Assembly (NCBI GenBank): GCA_001804805.1
Contig: MHBH01000036.1
Location: forward strand, 43,699-107,698
Direction: 5' to 3'
Source: Lentisphaerae bacterium GWF2_49_21
GTDB taxonomy: Bacteria > Verrucomicrobiota > Lentisphaeria > Victivallales > GWF2-50-93
Length of the DNA: 64,000 nt
The translations under genes were made by a program, and so were the position numbers. A model generated the notes under the pieces. The model worked only from the letters and a program-made list of their open reading frames with translations. It was not told where the DNA came from and made no database searches. How positions within the stretch are numbered: the stretch's first letter is position 1; each line of letters begins with the position of its first letter. Below are positions 25,961 through 35,796 of this stretch, piece by piece.

Positions 25961-26728
25961 ATGGCGAAACTTAAGGAAATTGTCGGATATCTGGACAGTC
26001 TCTTCATGACCAATCCCAATCTCAAGGATGATTCTAACAACGGACTCCAGGTTCAAGGCGCCTTGGAAGTGGAGAAGGCTGTGTTCGGTGTTGACGCCTG
26101 CAGCGCCCTCTTTGAAAAGACGGTGGCGAAAAAGGCCGATTTCATCTTTGTCCACCACGGGCTGAGCTGGAATGACAGCCTCAAAAGGCTGATCGGGCCG
26201 AACGCAAGGAGAGTTTCCCCTCTTTTTAAAAATGACATCTCCCTCTATGCCGCCCATCTCCCCCTTGACATGCATCCCGAAATTGGGCACAACATACTCA
26301 TCGCGAAAATGCTGAAGCTCCAGAAATGCAGGAATTTCGTTAAGTATAACGGAGGCGAGCTCGGTATAGCCGGCGAACTCAATGAGGAAACATCAACTGC
26401 CAAGGTTTCCGCCATCCTGGATAAGGAGCTGGACACGAAATGCACCGTCCTCGGAAATGCTGTAAAACCAGTAAAGAAGATTGCGATTATTTCCGGCGGA
26501 GGATGCCGGCCTGACAGCGTCGTCGAAGCCGCGCGCCAGGGAATGGACTGCTTCATAGTCGGCGAGGGGAACCATACATCATTCCATTTCATCAAGGAAG
26601 AAAATATCAGTGTAATTGTTGCAGGGCACTACGCCACGGAAAAACCCGGAGTGATCGCGGTGATGGGCAGGATCAAGGAGAAGTTTGGAATCGACTGCGA
26701 ATTCGTAGATATCCCGACCGGATTGTAA
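25961..26728 (+). CDS. Nif3-like dinuclear metal centre protein
   Basis: The 255-residue protein matches the NIF3/YbgI family: KEIVGYLDSLF at the start, NNGLQVQG, the metal-binding FVHHGLSW, LPLDMHPEIGHN, IISGGGCRPD, and the C-terminal GEGNHTSFHFIKE followed by AGHYATEKPG. The conserved histidines and acidic residues bind two metal ions in a hexameric toroid. Often annotated as GTP cyclohydrolase I type 2, but the true reaction is unsettled. Length is normal. It ends beside a shared repeat and the convergent dehydrogenase gene. Confidence 0.93.
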   Translation: MAKLKEIVGYLDSLFMTNPNLKDDSNNGLQVQGALEVEKAVFGVDACSALFEKTVAKKADFIFVHHGLSWNDSLKRLIGPNARRVSPLFKNDISLYAAHLPLDMHPEIGHNILIAKMLKLQKCRNFVKYNGGELGIAGELNEETSTAKVSAILDKELDTKCTVLGNAVKPVKKIAIISGGGCRPDSVVEAARQGMDCFIVGEGNHTSFHFIKEENISVIVAGHYATEKPGVIAVMGRIKEKFGIDCEFVDIPTGL

Positions 26729-26736
26729 TATTTTTA

Positions 26737-26803
26737 GACAGGATTACAGGATTTTCAAGATATTAGTTAATTCAATTTATCCTGCCAATCCAGTTATCCT
26801 GTC
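26737..26803. repeat. GACAGGAT inverted repeat between convergent genes
   Basis: GACAGGATTACAGGATT (from 26737) faces ATCCTGCCAATCCAGTTATC (from 26779) and ATCCTGTC (26796-26803). The longest exact arms are GACAGGAT/ATCCTGTC. It could act as a bidirectional transcription end for the two convergent genes. Confidence 0.6.
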
Positions 26804-26818
26804 AATAAGATTTTGGAT

Positions 26819-27817
26819 TTATATAATTGGCGTTTTGAATTTCCCGGTTTTCAGATAGGCGGCGAGATTTTCAGCGGTTCTGAGGGATTTTCTTTCCACT
26901 GATTCTTCCGTGTTGAAAGCATTATGCGGTGTCAGTATCACCCTTTGATCCTTCATTAGCTCCAGCACTGCTGTGACGCTTTTGCGGGCCGCAGGTTTTA
27001 AAGTGGCAATCTTCTCTCCGTCCCTGAGGACTGACACGAGCTCTTTTTCGAATTCAAAGACATCGAGACCGATTCCGCCAAGACGGCATTCCTTGAGAAG
27101 CCTGAAAAGATCCTGCGTAGGTGAGACTTCGCCACGCCCGACATTTATGTAGATGGAACCATTCGGCATCGCCTTGAGAGCCGTGTAACCAAGCATTCCG
27201 CGGGTAATATCAGTAAGAGGCAAAGCGCATATTGCGACATCCGCATTTTTAAGGCCTTGTTTGAGGGATACATACTTCAGCCCGTATTTCTTCTTCATCT
27301 CAGTTCTTGGTTTGATGTCAACACCGAGTATTTTCATCTGGAGCCCGTTTGCGATGTCAACGACCTCGCCGCCGATGCGGCCGACACCGATGACAGTTAT
27401 CCTGCGGTTTCGGATTTCGCGTCCGGTAAGCCCGTCGCGGAAGAACGTGTTGAATGAATTTCTCTGGGATGAAAGATTGCGGAGCAGGGCGGTCCACATG
27501 ATGAGAGCCTGTTCGGCGACAGCCCTGGCTGCATATTCGGGAAGGTAGGCCGCATCAATATCCGCCCTGGTCATTTTAAGATAGTCGGAGACATGGTCAT
27601 ATCCAGTGGAACGGGTGATGATGGCATCGAGCTTGTTAGCCCATCCAATTGGGAATTTCGACTGGGTTCTGGTGCTGATTATTTTTGCTGGAGGAGTCTT
27701 GTGTCCGCTTTCCTGGATGGTCTTCCAGGTGAAAAGGTACTTATATCCCTTGGGCAGTACTTTCCTGAGGATTTTCTCCTCTTCCTCGAAAGCCTCGTAG
27801 AAGATGGCGTGGGGCAT
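26819..27817 (-). CDS. D-isomer-specific 2-hydroxyacid dehydrogenase
   Basis: The 332-residue enzyme has the family's NAD-binding signature VIGVGRIGGEVVDIANGL, and its catalytic region includes NVGRGEVSPTQDLFRLLKE, GLDVFEFE and LTPHNAFNTEESVERK with the catalytic His of the PHNAF segment. It interconverts a 2-keto acid and the D-2-hydroxy acid with NAD; D-lactate or a related substrate is plausible but not fixed by sequence. It stands alone and converges with the Nif3-like gene. No strong ribosome-binding site is visible. Confidence 0.88.
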   Translation of the reverse strand: MPHAIFYEAFEEEEKILRKVLPKGYKYLFTWKTIQESGHKTPPAKIISTRTQSKFPIGWANKLDAIITRSTGYDHVSDYLKMTRADIDAAYLPEYAARAVAEQALIMWTALLRNLSSQRNSFNTFFRDGLTGREIRNRRITVIGVGRIGGEVVDIANGLQMKILGVDIKPRTEMKKKYGLKYVSLKQGLKNADVAICALPLTDITRGMLGYTALKAMPNGSIYINVGRGEVSPTQDLFRLLKECRLGGIGLDVFEFEKELVSVLRDGEKIATLKPAARKSVTAVLELMKDQRVILTPHNAFNTEESVERKSLRTAENLAAYLKTGKFKTPII

Positions 27818-27905
27818 TGGTAATCTTCTTTCAATGAAGATATTTAATATTTGCCTCTTTCAGGATATGAATATATTGGAGTACAAGCTTTAGCTGCACA
27901 GTAAA

Positions 27906-28379
27906 TTATTTTGTTGGTGCAGGGGCGGCAGGCTTGTCTGTCTTTTCCGGAGCTGCCTTTACAGGTTCCGAAGCCGGTTTGTCCGCAGGAATCGCAGGTG
28001 CTGCAGCAGGCGCAGGTGCAACTGGAGCAGGTGACACGGTGTTTTTTGCGGCGGCCGGTGCGGCATCTGTTTTTGCAGGCGCAGTCGTCTTGGTTTCTGT
28101 CTTTCCGGATTCAAGCTGCTCGACAACGCTTCTCGGTGCCTTCCTGTGTCCGGTTATTATCGCCAGGGAAAGGGTGATGACAAGGAAAAGCGATGCAAAT
28201 ACAACTGTCATTTTGGCGAGATGGCTTCCTGTCTGTGCGCCGAAGACGCCTTCCCCAAGTCCGCCGAACGCGCTACCAAATCCGCTGTCCTTGGACTGCT
28301 GCACAAGTATGAGGCAGATGAGCAGGAGGGCGATAAGGACGTCCGCCACCGTAAGTACTGCAATTATAATATCATTCAT
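27906..28379 (-). CDS. secG: preprotein translocase subunit SecG with long Ala/Pro tail
   Basis: SecG supports SecYE during protein export across the inner membrane. Residues 1-80 contain the two expected membrane segments (ADVLIALLLICLILVQQSKD, and MTVVFASLFLVITLSLAII) with the connecting phrase GFGSAFGGLGEGVFGAQTG. The remaining 75 residues are an Ala/Pro/Lys-rich tail (SPAPVAPAPAAAPAIPADKP) that is longer than usual. GAGG precedes the ATG. It follows tpiA on the same strand, an arrangement seen in several bacteria. Confidence 0.93.
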   Translation of the reverse strand: MNDIIIAVLTVADVLIALLLICLILVQQSKDSGFGSAFGGLGEGVFGAQTGSHLAKMTVVFASLFLVITLSLAIITGHRKAPRSVVEQLESGKTETKTTAPAKTDAAPAAAKNTVSPAPVAPAPAAAPAIPADKPASEPVKAAPEKTDKPAAPAPTK

Positions 28380-28439
28380 GATTTCCTCGTTTTTTTAATA
28401 GGCACATAGGCGCAAAGGCACTAGGGCACTAAGTTTATC

Positions 28440-29201
28440 TTAACTAATTGAATTCTTTATTAGAGCTGAAAATCCTTCCGCGTCCAGGCTTGCGCCGCCG
28501 ACAAGAGCACCGTCGATGTCAGGCTTGGCCATGAGTTCCTTCGCGTTGTCAGCCTTCACCGAGCCGCCGTATTGGACGATGACTTTGTCTGCAACTGCTT
28601 TTCCGAAGGCGTCTGTAAGGAGTTTCCTGATAAGCGCATGGACTTCCTGTGCCTGGTCCGGGGAGGCTGTTTTTCCTGTACCAATTGCCCAGACAGGTTC
28701 ATATGCAATTGTTACCTTGTGCATTTCTTCGGCGTTGAGCCCCGCAAGGCTTCCCTTGAGCTGGGTTGTGATGACGTGTGAAGTCTTGTTCGCTTCGCGC
28801 TCTTTGAGGGTCTCCCCGATACAGACGATCGGGAGGAGTCCTGCGCCAAGTGCGAATTTCGCCTTTTTGCTCACAAGTTCATCTGTCTCAGCGTAGTACT
28901 GGCGGCGTTCGCTGTGGCCGATGATGACATATTTGACGCCGAGATCGAGAAGCATTGCAGCGGATGTTTCGCCGGTATAAGCGCCAGATGCCTTGTCGGA
29001 TAAGTTCTGGGCGCCAAGATCCACGCCTGTCCCCTTGAGAAGAGGGGCAATCCTGTCCAATGACGTGAACGGCGGGCATACCGCCATGGTCACCTTATCT
29101 GAAAGTCCTTCGACCTTCTTCACCAGGGCTGAGACAAGCTGGGCTGCCTCTGTGGCTGTCTTGTTCATCTTCCAGTTGCCGGCAATGAAAAGTTTTCTCA
29201 T
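28440..29201 (-). CDS. tpiA: triosephosphate isomerase
   Basis: This cytosolic enzyme interconverts dihydroxyacetone phosphate and glyceraldehyde 3-phosphate. The 253-residue sequence has the N-terminal FIAGNWKMNKT with the catalytic lysine, VIIGHSERRQY with the catalytic histidine, AYEPVWAIGTGKTASP with the catalytic glutamate, and QYGGSVKADNAKEL for phosphate binding. Length is normal. It belongs to a glycolytic run with pgk and gapA upstream and secG downstream. GAGG precedes the ATG. Confidence 0.98.
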   Translation of the reverse strand: MRKLFIAGNWKMNKTATEAAQLVSALVKKVEGLSDKVTMAVCPPFTSLDRIAPLLKGTGVDLGAQNLSDKASGAYTGETSAAMLLDLGVKYVIIGHSERRQYYAETDELVSKKAKFALGAGLLPIVCIGETLKEREANKTSHVITTQLKGSLAGLNAEEMHKVTIAYEPVWAIGTGKTASPDQAQEVHALIRKLLTDAFGKAVADKVIVQYGGSVKADNAKELMAKPDIDGALVGGASLDAEGFSALIKNSIS

Positions 29202-29415
29202 GATAAAATTTCCTCACAAGTTCGTAAATTTTATAAGTTAATTTTCCTTGTGTGCAAGGAAAAATTCGAAAAGCCAATCAATATAGGCCGTTTAGGCCAA
29301 ATTTCGAGCGGAATTAGGAAAAATATTAATACCAAGCTTCCGCCTTCGTGTCCATGAGGACTACGGCGTCCACGGAAAACTCTGAATTCCAACAGGAAAA
29401 CATTCTCCGGTAAAG

Positions 29416-29447
29416 AAAAAAGGCTCCAGGCGTTTCGCCTGAAGCCT
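29416..29447 (-). terminator. intrinsic terminator after pgk
   Basis: On the minus strand AGGCTTCAGGCG pairs with CGCCTGGAGCCT (29421-29447, one mismatch) around AAA, followed by a run of six T residues. A second AT-rich hairpin, ATAATTTTT-CGCA-GAAAAATTAT (about 29452-29474), lies between the pgk stop and this terminator. Confidence 0.9.
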
Positions 29448-29476
29448 TATAATAATTTTTCGCAGAAAAATTATAA

Positions 29477-30700
29477 TTACATGTCGTTGAGTGCTTCAAC
29501 CCCAGGCAGCTTTTTGCCTTCGAGGAACTCAAGCGATGCGCCGCCGCCGGTGGAGATGTGCGACATCTTGCCCGCAAGACCGCTCTGGTTCACTGCCGCT
29601 ACCGAGTCGCCTCCGCCTATGACGCTTATTGCACCTTTGCCGGTGGCTTCGGCGACAGATTTGCAGACTGCCAGTGTAGACTTTGCAAAGTTCGGCATTT
29701 CAAAGCATCCCATCGGTCCGTTCCAGACAATTGTCCTGGCCTTCATGATCTCAGCGGAATATGCGGCTGCCGTCTTCGGCCCTACATCCAGCGCCATCCA
29801 GCCGTCCGGAATGTCGTTTCCAACGGTCTTGATCTGGGCGCCGTTGTCAAACTTGTCGGCCGCAAGGTTGTCCACAGGCAGCATGAAGTTGACCTTCTTT
29901 GCCTTGGCGTCGGAGAGGATCTGTTTTGCTGTTTCGACAAGATCCTCTTCGCAGAGGGACTTCCCGATGCTGTGCCCCTGCGCCTTGAGGAAGGTATATG
30001 CCATTCCACCGCCGATGAGAAGGGAGTCGCACTTCGAAATGAGAGACTTGAGAACTTCGAGCTTGTCGGAGACTTTTGCGCCTCCGATGATCGCCACGAA
30101 AGGACGTTTCGGATTTTCAACCGTCTGCCCGAGATACTGGATTTCCTTCTCCATCAGGAATCCTGCAACCGATACCGGGATATACTTGCAGATCTTGGCG
30201 GTCGAGCCGTGGGAGCGGTGAGCGGTTCCGAATGCATCGTTGACATAGATTTCACCGAGTTTCGCAAGCTCTTTTGCGAAATCCGCAGTCTTCGCCTTGT
30301 CCTCGTCGGTCTTCGCCTTCATGTCCTCTTCCTTGTGGAAGCGGGTGTTTTCGCAGATCATGATCTCTCCGGGCTTCAGCGCATTTGCGGCGGCAACGGC
30401 CTTTTCGCCTATGCAGTCGTCGACGAACTGGACGGGTTTCCCGATGAGCTTGGAAAGGACGTCGACAGTCGGTTTCAGGCTGAACTCGGGCTTCACTTCG
30501 CCGTCGGGCCTGCCGAGATGGCTGAGAAGGACAAGAGACGCGCCCTTGTCGAGAATGTATTTGATCGATGGAACGGCACCCTTTATCCTGGTGTCATCCT
30601 TTACCTTCCCATCCTTCACGGGGACATTGAAATCGACGCGCATTACAACCCTTTTACCCTTGAGTTCGACGTCGCGCACTGTTTTCTTGTTGAGACCCAT
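29477..30700 (-). CDS. pgk: phosphoglycerate kinase
   Basis: Pgk makes ATP from 1,3-bisphosphoglycerate in glycolysis. The 407-residue sequence has the N-terminal substrate site VVMRVDFNVPV, LLSHLGRPDG, NDAFGTAHRSH, and the nucleotide-binding GGAKVSDKL, VWNGPMGCFE and GGGDSVAAV. ATG at 30700 is favoured: AAGGAGG lies six bases before it, and an adjacent GTG would be too close. It lies between gapA and tpiA, with its own terminator. Confidence 0.98.
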   Translation of the reverse strand: MGLNKKTVRDVELKGKRVVMRVDFNVPVKDGKVKDDTRIKGAVPSIKYILDKGASLVLLSHLGRPDGEVKPEFSLKPTVDVLSKLIGKPVQFVDDCIGEKAVAAANALKPGEIMICENTRFHKEEDMKAKTDEDKAKTADFAKELAKLGEIYVNDAFGTAHRSHGSTAKICKYIPVSVAGFLMEKEIQYLGQTVENPKRPFVAIIGGAKVSDKLEVLKSLISKCDSLLIGGGMAYTFLKAQGHSIGKSLCEEDLVETAKQILSDAKAKKVNFMLPVDNLAADKFDNGAQIKTVGNDIPDGWMALDVGPKTAAAYSAEIMKARTIVWNGPMGCFEMPNFAKSTLAVCKSVAEATGKGAISVIGGGDSVAAVNQSGLAGKMSHISTGGGASLEFLEGKKLPGVEALNDM

Positions 30701-30861
30701 CACAAACCTCCTTAGTTATCGAAAATATTATTTATTATTTTTGACGTCTCTTAATATCGTTACTCGCGCTTATTTTTCAAATCGTGCTTTGACGAATTGT
30801 TTTTTGTGAACATCGGAGTATTTTCTACCTTTTCATAAAATACAGGAGATATTCCAGCAAG

Positions 30862-31491
30862 ATGGTAAGTGACTCATTATATTTCATCAAGAAGAAGAGG
30901 ATAATCCTCTCGCGTCTTATTGTAGTTCTGATCACGGCGATATTCCTGTTCACCGACCATTCCTGGAAGGATGAGTTCTACCATTTCATCATTTTCCAGT
31001 CCATCGGCGGGTTCCTTGTCGCCTTCTGCATCCTCGGACGCCTTTGGTCCGCCCTGTATATCGCCGGCAACAAGACGAAGAACCTTATCACAGAAGGCCC
31101 TTACTCGATGGTCCGCAATCCCCTTTATTTCTTCAGCTTCTTCGGCGCGATCGGGCTTGGCCTGACCACGGAGAACCTCCTGATATTATGTCTGATCGTT
31201 GTCCTTTTCATGATTTATTATCCGTTCGTCATCATTGGCGAGGAGAAAAGGCTGATAGAGGTCCATGGTGACGAGTTCCTGAACTATATGAAGCACGTGC
31301 CCAGGTTCATCCCGAACTTCTTCAAGCTCAAGGAACCGGAATTCTATAACGTCAATATAAAAAAGTATAAGATCGCCTTCGTTGATGCCATGGGCTTCTT
31401 CGCTATCTACATCTGCGTCCAGATCGTGAACATCCTGCATGCCGCAAAGATTATGCCGACCTTTTTCTCGATACCAAAATGCTTCTTCTGA
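30862..31491 (+). CDS. isoprenylcysteine carboxyl methyltransferase-like membrane protein
   Basis: The 209-residue protein has several membrane segments (about 15-35, 45-65, 90-125, 170-195) and the ICMT/PEMT signature: LITEGPYSMVRNPLYFFSFF in the middle and GEEKRLIEVHGDEFLNYMKH near residue 135. Members use SAM to methylate lipids or prenylated thiols in the membrane; in bacteria the substrates are usually unknown. It points away from pgk, between pgk and gapA. Its stop touches a palindromic element. Confidence 0.82.
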   Translation: MVSDSLYFIKKKRIILSRLIVVLITAIFLFTDHSWKDEFYHFIIFQSIGGFLVAFCILGRLWSALYIAGNKTKNLITEGPYSMVRNPLYFFSFFGAIGLGLTTENLLILCLIVVLFMIYYPFVIIGEEKRLIEVHGDEFLNYMKHVPRFIPNFFKLKEPEFYNVNIKKYKIAFVDAMGFFAIYICVQIVNILHAAKIMPTFFSIPKCFF

Positions 31492-31569
31492 GTAGGGACG
31501 GCCTTTAGGCTGTCCCACGGATTTTGGTCTTAAAATAAACACTGGTACAGGCTAAAGCCCGTACCTACT
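31491..31569. repeat. two-hairpin element with GTAG/CTAC feet
   Basis: AGTAGG (31491-31496) pairs with CCTACT (31564-31569). Inside are GGGACGGCCT-TT-AGGCTGTCCC, with wobble pairing, and GGTACAGGCT-AA-AGCCCGTACC with one mismatch. Confidence 0.8.
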
Positions 31570-31573
31570 AGTC

Positions 31574-31610
31574 AAAAAAACGGCAGGAATTTCTTCCTGC
31601 CGTCTTTTTT
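31574..31610. terminator. bidirectional intrinsic terminator
   Basis: ACGGCAGGAA (31580-31589) and TTCCTGCCGT (31594-31603) form a perfect 10-bp stem with an A-run on the left and a T-run on the right. It can end both the methyltransferase-like gene on the plus strand and gapA on the minus strand. Confidence 0.93.
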
Positions 31611-31634
31611 ATTATAAAATTTCTCTGGAAAAAT

Positions 31635-32714
<1,080 letters not shown>

Positions 32715-32927
32715 TTAAAGAATTAAATTTGGTTTCTCTTAATTAAAATCAAAAATTAAAAATCAAAAACACACAGAGCGGTAATTATATACGCATGCAG
32801 GTGTTTTTCAAAGCTTTCTTATAAAAATATCAGGATGAAATATATTAACAGGCAGCTCCGCGCCGGATATTGATAAGAAGAGCTTGGATACATTGGGACA
32901 TAATGCTAAATTAAGATTGAGAAGATA

Positions 32928-33140
32928 ATGAATATCGACCAGAGGGCATGGCTGAACAATATGAACATGAAAATCACAGTCAAGGGCATGCATGACAAAA
33001 CCAGCAACATCTGGGACACTCCCAGAAGCCCGTCAAAACGTCTGGATCTTGTTGAGCAGCTGAGACTGGAGGCAGGAAAATTCCTTTATGAATACCCAGC
33101 CAGACTTCGAAGAACTGTTAAAGTTGTTAGAGCAAAATAA
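32928..33140 (+). CDS. small protein paired with a nucleotidyltransferase
   Basis: The 70-residue product ends in a basic-helical part (SPSKRLDLVEQLRLEAGKFL and YEYPARLRRTVKVVRAK) that looks folded and conserved. It overlaps the nucleotidyltransferase gene by 53 bases in another frame, the compact arrangement of toxin-antitoxin-like pairs. The start is uncertain: ATGs at 32928, 32961, 32967 and 32988 are all possible and none has a strong ribosome-binding site. Function is not known; a partner of the nucleotidyltransferase is the simplest reading. Confidence 0.6.
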   Translation: MNIDQRAWLNNMNMKITVKGMHDKTSNIWDTPRSPSKRLDLVEQLRLEAGKFLYEYPARLRRTVKVVRAK

Positions 33141-33537
33141 AGTTCGGTACATGGTTGTCGGGGGATATGCAGTAGCTTTCCACGGATACCCCCGCTTCAC
33201 CAAGGATATCGACATATTCTTCCTGAACTCCGAAGAAAACATTGTCAAAATCAGAAACTCATTGAAAACTTTCGGATTTCCTCAGAATAAGATTCCAATG
33301 GGGCTTTTTAAAAAGATGGGTAATATTATACAGTTTGGAGTGGCCCCTGTAAGAGTTGACTTAATTAACGAGATTGACGGTGTTTCATTTGAAGATGCTG
33401 AAAAGCATATAGTCCGGGGGAAATATGGGGAAATGGAAGTCAATTTCATAGGAAAGAAAGATCTTATCCGAAACAAGCAGTCTTCAGGAAGGCCTCAGGA
33501 TGAAGTGGATGCCAAGACATTAAAGAAGCTCAAGTAA
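33088..33537 (+). CDS. nucleotidyltransferase of the MNT/AbiEii-like superfamily
   Basis: The 149-residue protein has the polymerase-beta-like signature GGYAVAFHGYPRFTKDIDIF (25-44), with the two metal-binding aspartates in DID (40-42), and ends with a helical region (DLIRNKQSSGRPQDEVDAKT). Such proteins belong to toxin-antitoxin or abortive-infection systems and can transfer nucleotides to tRNA or proteins. AGGAAA precedes the ATG, and the gene is nested in the end of its small upstream partner. Target unknown. Confidence 0.82.
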   Translation: MNTQPDFEELLKLLEQNKVRYMVVGGYAVAFHGYPRFTKDIDIFFLNSEENIVKIRNSLKTFGFPQNKIPMGLFKKMGNIIQFGVAPVRVDLINEIDGVSFEDAEKHIVRGKYGEMEVNFIGKKDLIRNKQSSGRPQDEVDAKTLKKLK

Positions 33538-33622
33538 TCTTAATTTAGCCGGCAAGTTGCCGGCGCTCCATAAAAGAAAAATTTGGTAATTCTCATATCC
33601 AGATATTCTGAGGGGCGATTTT

Positions 33623-33872
33623 ATGAAGATGAAACATACTTCTGCGATCTTCGCAATCCTGCTTGTGGCAGCCTTCCTCTTTTCATGCCGGAGTCAAGAA
33701 CCTTCACCGGATTCGTCAACTGTATTTGCGGTTGGATAAAATTGAAAAAATGAAGGAATCTAGAGAAAAAGGATGGGAAAAGTTGACTCTGGATATTCTC
33801 AAGGAAATTGAAAAACGCGGTGGAAAAGTTACAGTACCCGATGAAATAAAGAAAAAGCTGGGAAAGGAATAG
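33623..33872 (+). pseudogene. small lipoprotein gene with apparent frameshift
   Basis: Frame one from 33623 (GAGGGG upstream) gives MKMKHTSAIFAILLVAAFLF with the lipobox LFSC and then stops after about 39 residues at 33737. The next reading frame continues as LRLDKIEKMKESREKGWEKL and TLDILKEIEKRGGKVTVPDE up to 33872, which looks like a real charged, helical protein. The simplest reading is a lipoprotein broken by a +1 shift between about 33690 and 33735; a sequencing error or programmed shift cannot be excluded. An exact TGCGANNNTCGCA lies in the signal-peptide part. Confidence 0.6.
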
Positions 33873-33972
33873 ATTATAGGCAAATGAAATCAATATGCTT
33901 TTGTATACATTCAATTTGACATGATACGTATCAAGTGATAATGTAATACGTAATAAACAGGTGAGGGTCCAT

Positions 33973-34227
33973 ATGCTTACAAAACTTACGTTGAGTGCAG
34001 AAAAAGATGTTGTTGAACAAGCCAGAAGGCTTGCCCGAAAGAACAGGACAAGCATTTCTTCGATGTTCTCCAGATTTATCCGAAATGCGTCACGCTCCGG
34101 AATTGACCAGCAAAATCCAATCGCTCCTATTACAAAAAGAGCAAGTGGTATCGCCAGCCTTAAGAACGGAAAGACTGACAAGGAGCTTCTTGAAGAAGCC
34201 CTCTCTGAAAAATATGGTATCAAATGA
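33973..34227 (+). CDS. antitoxin (DUF6364-like ribbon-helix-helix)
   Basis: The 84-residue product starts MLTKLTLSAEKDVVEQARRL ARKNRTSISSMF-type sequence, matching DUF6364-like ribbon-helix-helix antitoxins, and ends with an acidic helix (KTDKELLEEALSEKYGIK). ATG at 33973 is preferred over GTG at 33961 because AGGTGAGGG, an ideal ribosome-binding site, contains that GTG. Its stop overlaps the PIN gene by four bases. Confidence 0.78.
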   Translation: MLTKLTLSAEKDVVEQARRLARKNRTSISSMFSRFIRNASRSGIDQQNPIAPITKRASGIASLKNGKTDKELLEEALSEKYGIK

Positions 34228-34634
34228 AAAAGATATTTTTTGACACCAATATCCTATTGGACGTTTTCGGGAAAAGGAATCCGTTCTATGAGGATGCGGC
34301 TCAGCTGTGGTCTCTTGCTGAAAAAGGCAAAATCAATGCCTCAATATCGGCAATCAGCTTCAATAACGTCTATTATGTCATTCGCAAGGCGCAGGGACAG
34401 GAAGTTGCGGATTTCGCAATGCGCTGTCTGCGCGATGAATTCAATGTTGTTGATTTGACATCCCAAATCCTAAATCAGGCGATTGATTCTAAAATAAGTG
34501 ACTTCGAGGATGCAATCCAGTATTTTTCAGCAGTTCATGTTGAAGCGGATTTCCTGATTACCCGTAATCCGGATCACTTTCCCAAGACAAGTTTTTCAAT
34601 AATGTCTTCTGATGAGTTTCTTGCTGTTCAATAA
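34224..34634 (+). CDS. PIN-domain toxin, second copy in the window
   Basis: The 136-residue protein has the PIN opening KKIFFDTNILLDVF (Asp7), SAISFNNVYYVIRKA, the acidic SDFEDAIQYFSA (Asp93, Asp96) and ITRNPDHF, which together form the metal centre of this PIN subgroup. It differs strongly in sequence from the PIN proteins at 10448 and 49880, so the three are separate acquisitions. It is coupled to its antitoxin by an ATGA overlap. Presumed ribonuclease; target unknown. Confidence 0.86.
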   Translation: MKKIFFDTNILLDVFGKRNPFYEDAAQLWSLAEKGKINASISAISFNNVYYVIRKAQGQEVADFAMRCLRDEFNVVDLTSQILNQAIDSKISDFEDAIQYFSAVHVEADFLITRNPDHFPKTSFSIMSSDEFLAVQ

Positions 34635-34669
34635 TCGTTAAGGATAATTTAGATATTGGAGGATTCAAC

Positions 34670-35710
34670 ATGAAAACCTTTAGGACAGTTATGATATTGC
34701 TGATGTTTGGAACTATTTGCTTTCCGGCTTTTTCCCAGCAGAAGAAAAATACTCCTGCGCAGCCTGCGGCGCCTGCCGAAAAGAAGAAACCTGTCTATAC
34801 TGGCAAGGACATCCCGCAGGGGCCTCTTGAGAACCTGATGGTGAAGGTGGGGGCGGGGGGTGTCACAAAGGCTGAGTATGATTTCTTCATGCTCAAGACC
34901 GCCAACAAGGGGCGCAAGGCGGTCAGCGCACTTTCCGACGATGAAAAGAAACAGGCCCTTTTCAGTTCGATCGACGAGGAACTTCTCTTCCAGGGAGCAT
35001 TGGCGGAAGGCGCATACAAGGACGAATACATATGCTGGAGGATAATTGAGATATACAAATCGAGCAACACGACAGCAAGGATTGATCCTAGGAACTTCAC
35101 CGACGACGAACTCGAGAAATACTACAAGGCTAATCCTGCTAAATTCACCAGACCGGCTTCAGTGAATGTCAAGGGGCTTAAGTTTATGACAGAGTCAGAG
35201 CAGGAAGTCCAGAAGGTAATGAAGCAGGTTGCCGCCAATCCTGATTCAGTGAAGAACTGGGTGGATATCGGATGGATAGAGGAAGGCAAGATGGGCGCAG
35301 GACTTCCCCAGCGCATAACGGATCCAATAACAAAACTTAAGAAGGGGCAGAATTCGGGGATAGTTTATGATAAGTCCGTCGATTGGAGATACATATTCCT
35401 GGTGACTGACAGGAAGGAACCCGAACTGATTCCTTATTCCGAAGCGAAGGGAAAGGTCAAGTTTGAGCTGATAGGTGCGAAGCAGGAGGAGATGAAGAAG
35501 AAACTCGTTGATCAGCAGGGCAAGGGGCAGACTGGGATTTCCGAAGACGAAGTACTTCTTAATTCAGGTCTTCAATCCGGCGCCCAGCGCGAACTGCAGA
35601 ACAGGAGATATATCGTCGAATGGTACGTTACAAAAAAGAAGGTTCCGCGCGAGCAGCTCCTCCCGGAGATGAAGAAGAAATTCAAGGTCGAGATCCTGAA
35701 GCTGGATTGA
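34670..35710 (+). CDS. exported PpiC/SurA-like peptidyl-prolyl isomerase
   Basis: The 346-residue protein has a signal peptide (FRTVMILLMFGTICFPAFSQ) and a Pro/Ala/Lys linker. A helical N-domain with the SurA/PpiC-like VTKAEYDFFML follows, then a parvulin-type rotamase region (about 150-260: YYKANPAKFTRPASVNVKGL, IGWIEEGKMGAGLPQRI) and a C-terminal helix-rich end. It likely folds exported proteins in the periplasm. GGAGG precedes the ATG. It follows the PIN module without obvious functional link, and its stop touches a palindromic element. Confidence 0.83.
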   Translation: MKTFRTVMILLMFGTICFPAFSQQKKNTPAQPAAPAEKKKPVYTGKDIPQGPLENLMVKVGAGGVTKAEYDFFMLKTANKGRKAVSALSDDEKKQALFSSIDEELLFQGALAEGAYKDEYICWRIIEIYKSSNTTARIDPRNFTDDELEKYYKANPAKFTRPASVNVKGLKFMTESEQEVQKVMKQVAANPDSVKNWVDIGWIEEGKMGAGLPQRITDPITKLKKGQNSGIVYDKSVDWRYIFLVTDRKEPELIPYSEAKGKVKFELIGAKQEEMKKKLVDQQGKGQTGISEDEVLLNSGLQSGAQRELQNRRYIVEWYVTKKKVPREQLLPEMKKKFKVEILKLD

Positions 35711-35770
35711 AAAGTAAGGTGGCGTTTTAACCCGCCTGTTTCTTGTCGGGCTAAAGCCCAACATACTTTT
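35710..35770. repeat. two-hairpin element, 7-bp perfect outer stem
   Basis: AAAAGTA (35710-35716) and TACTTTT (35764-35770) are exact complements. Inside are AGGTGGCG...CCCGCCT (35717-35737) and GGGCT-AA-AGCCC (35748-35759). It is the closest relative of the elements at 11605 and 11801. It separates the foldase gene from the convergent P-type ATPase and may also act as a transcription end. Confidence 0.83.
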
Positions 35771-35796
35771 ATTGATTTGCTTACTGACGACTGCTT

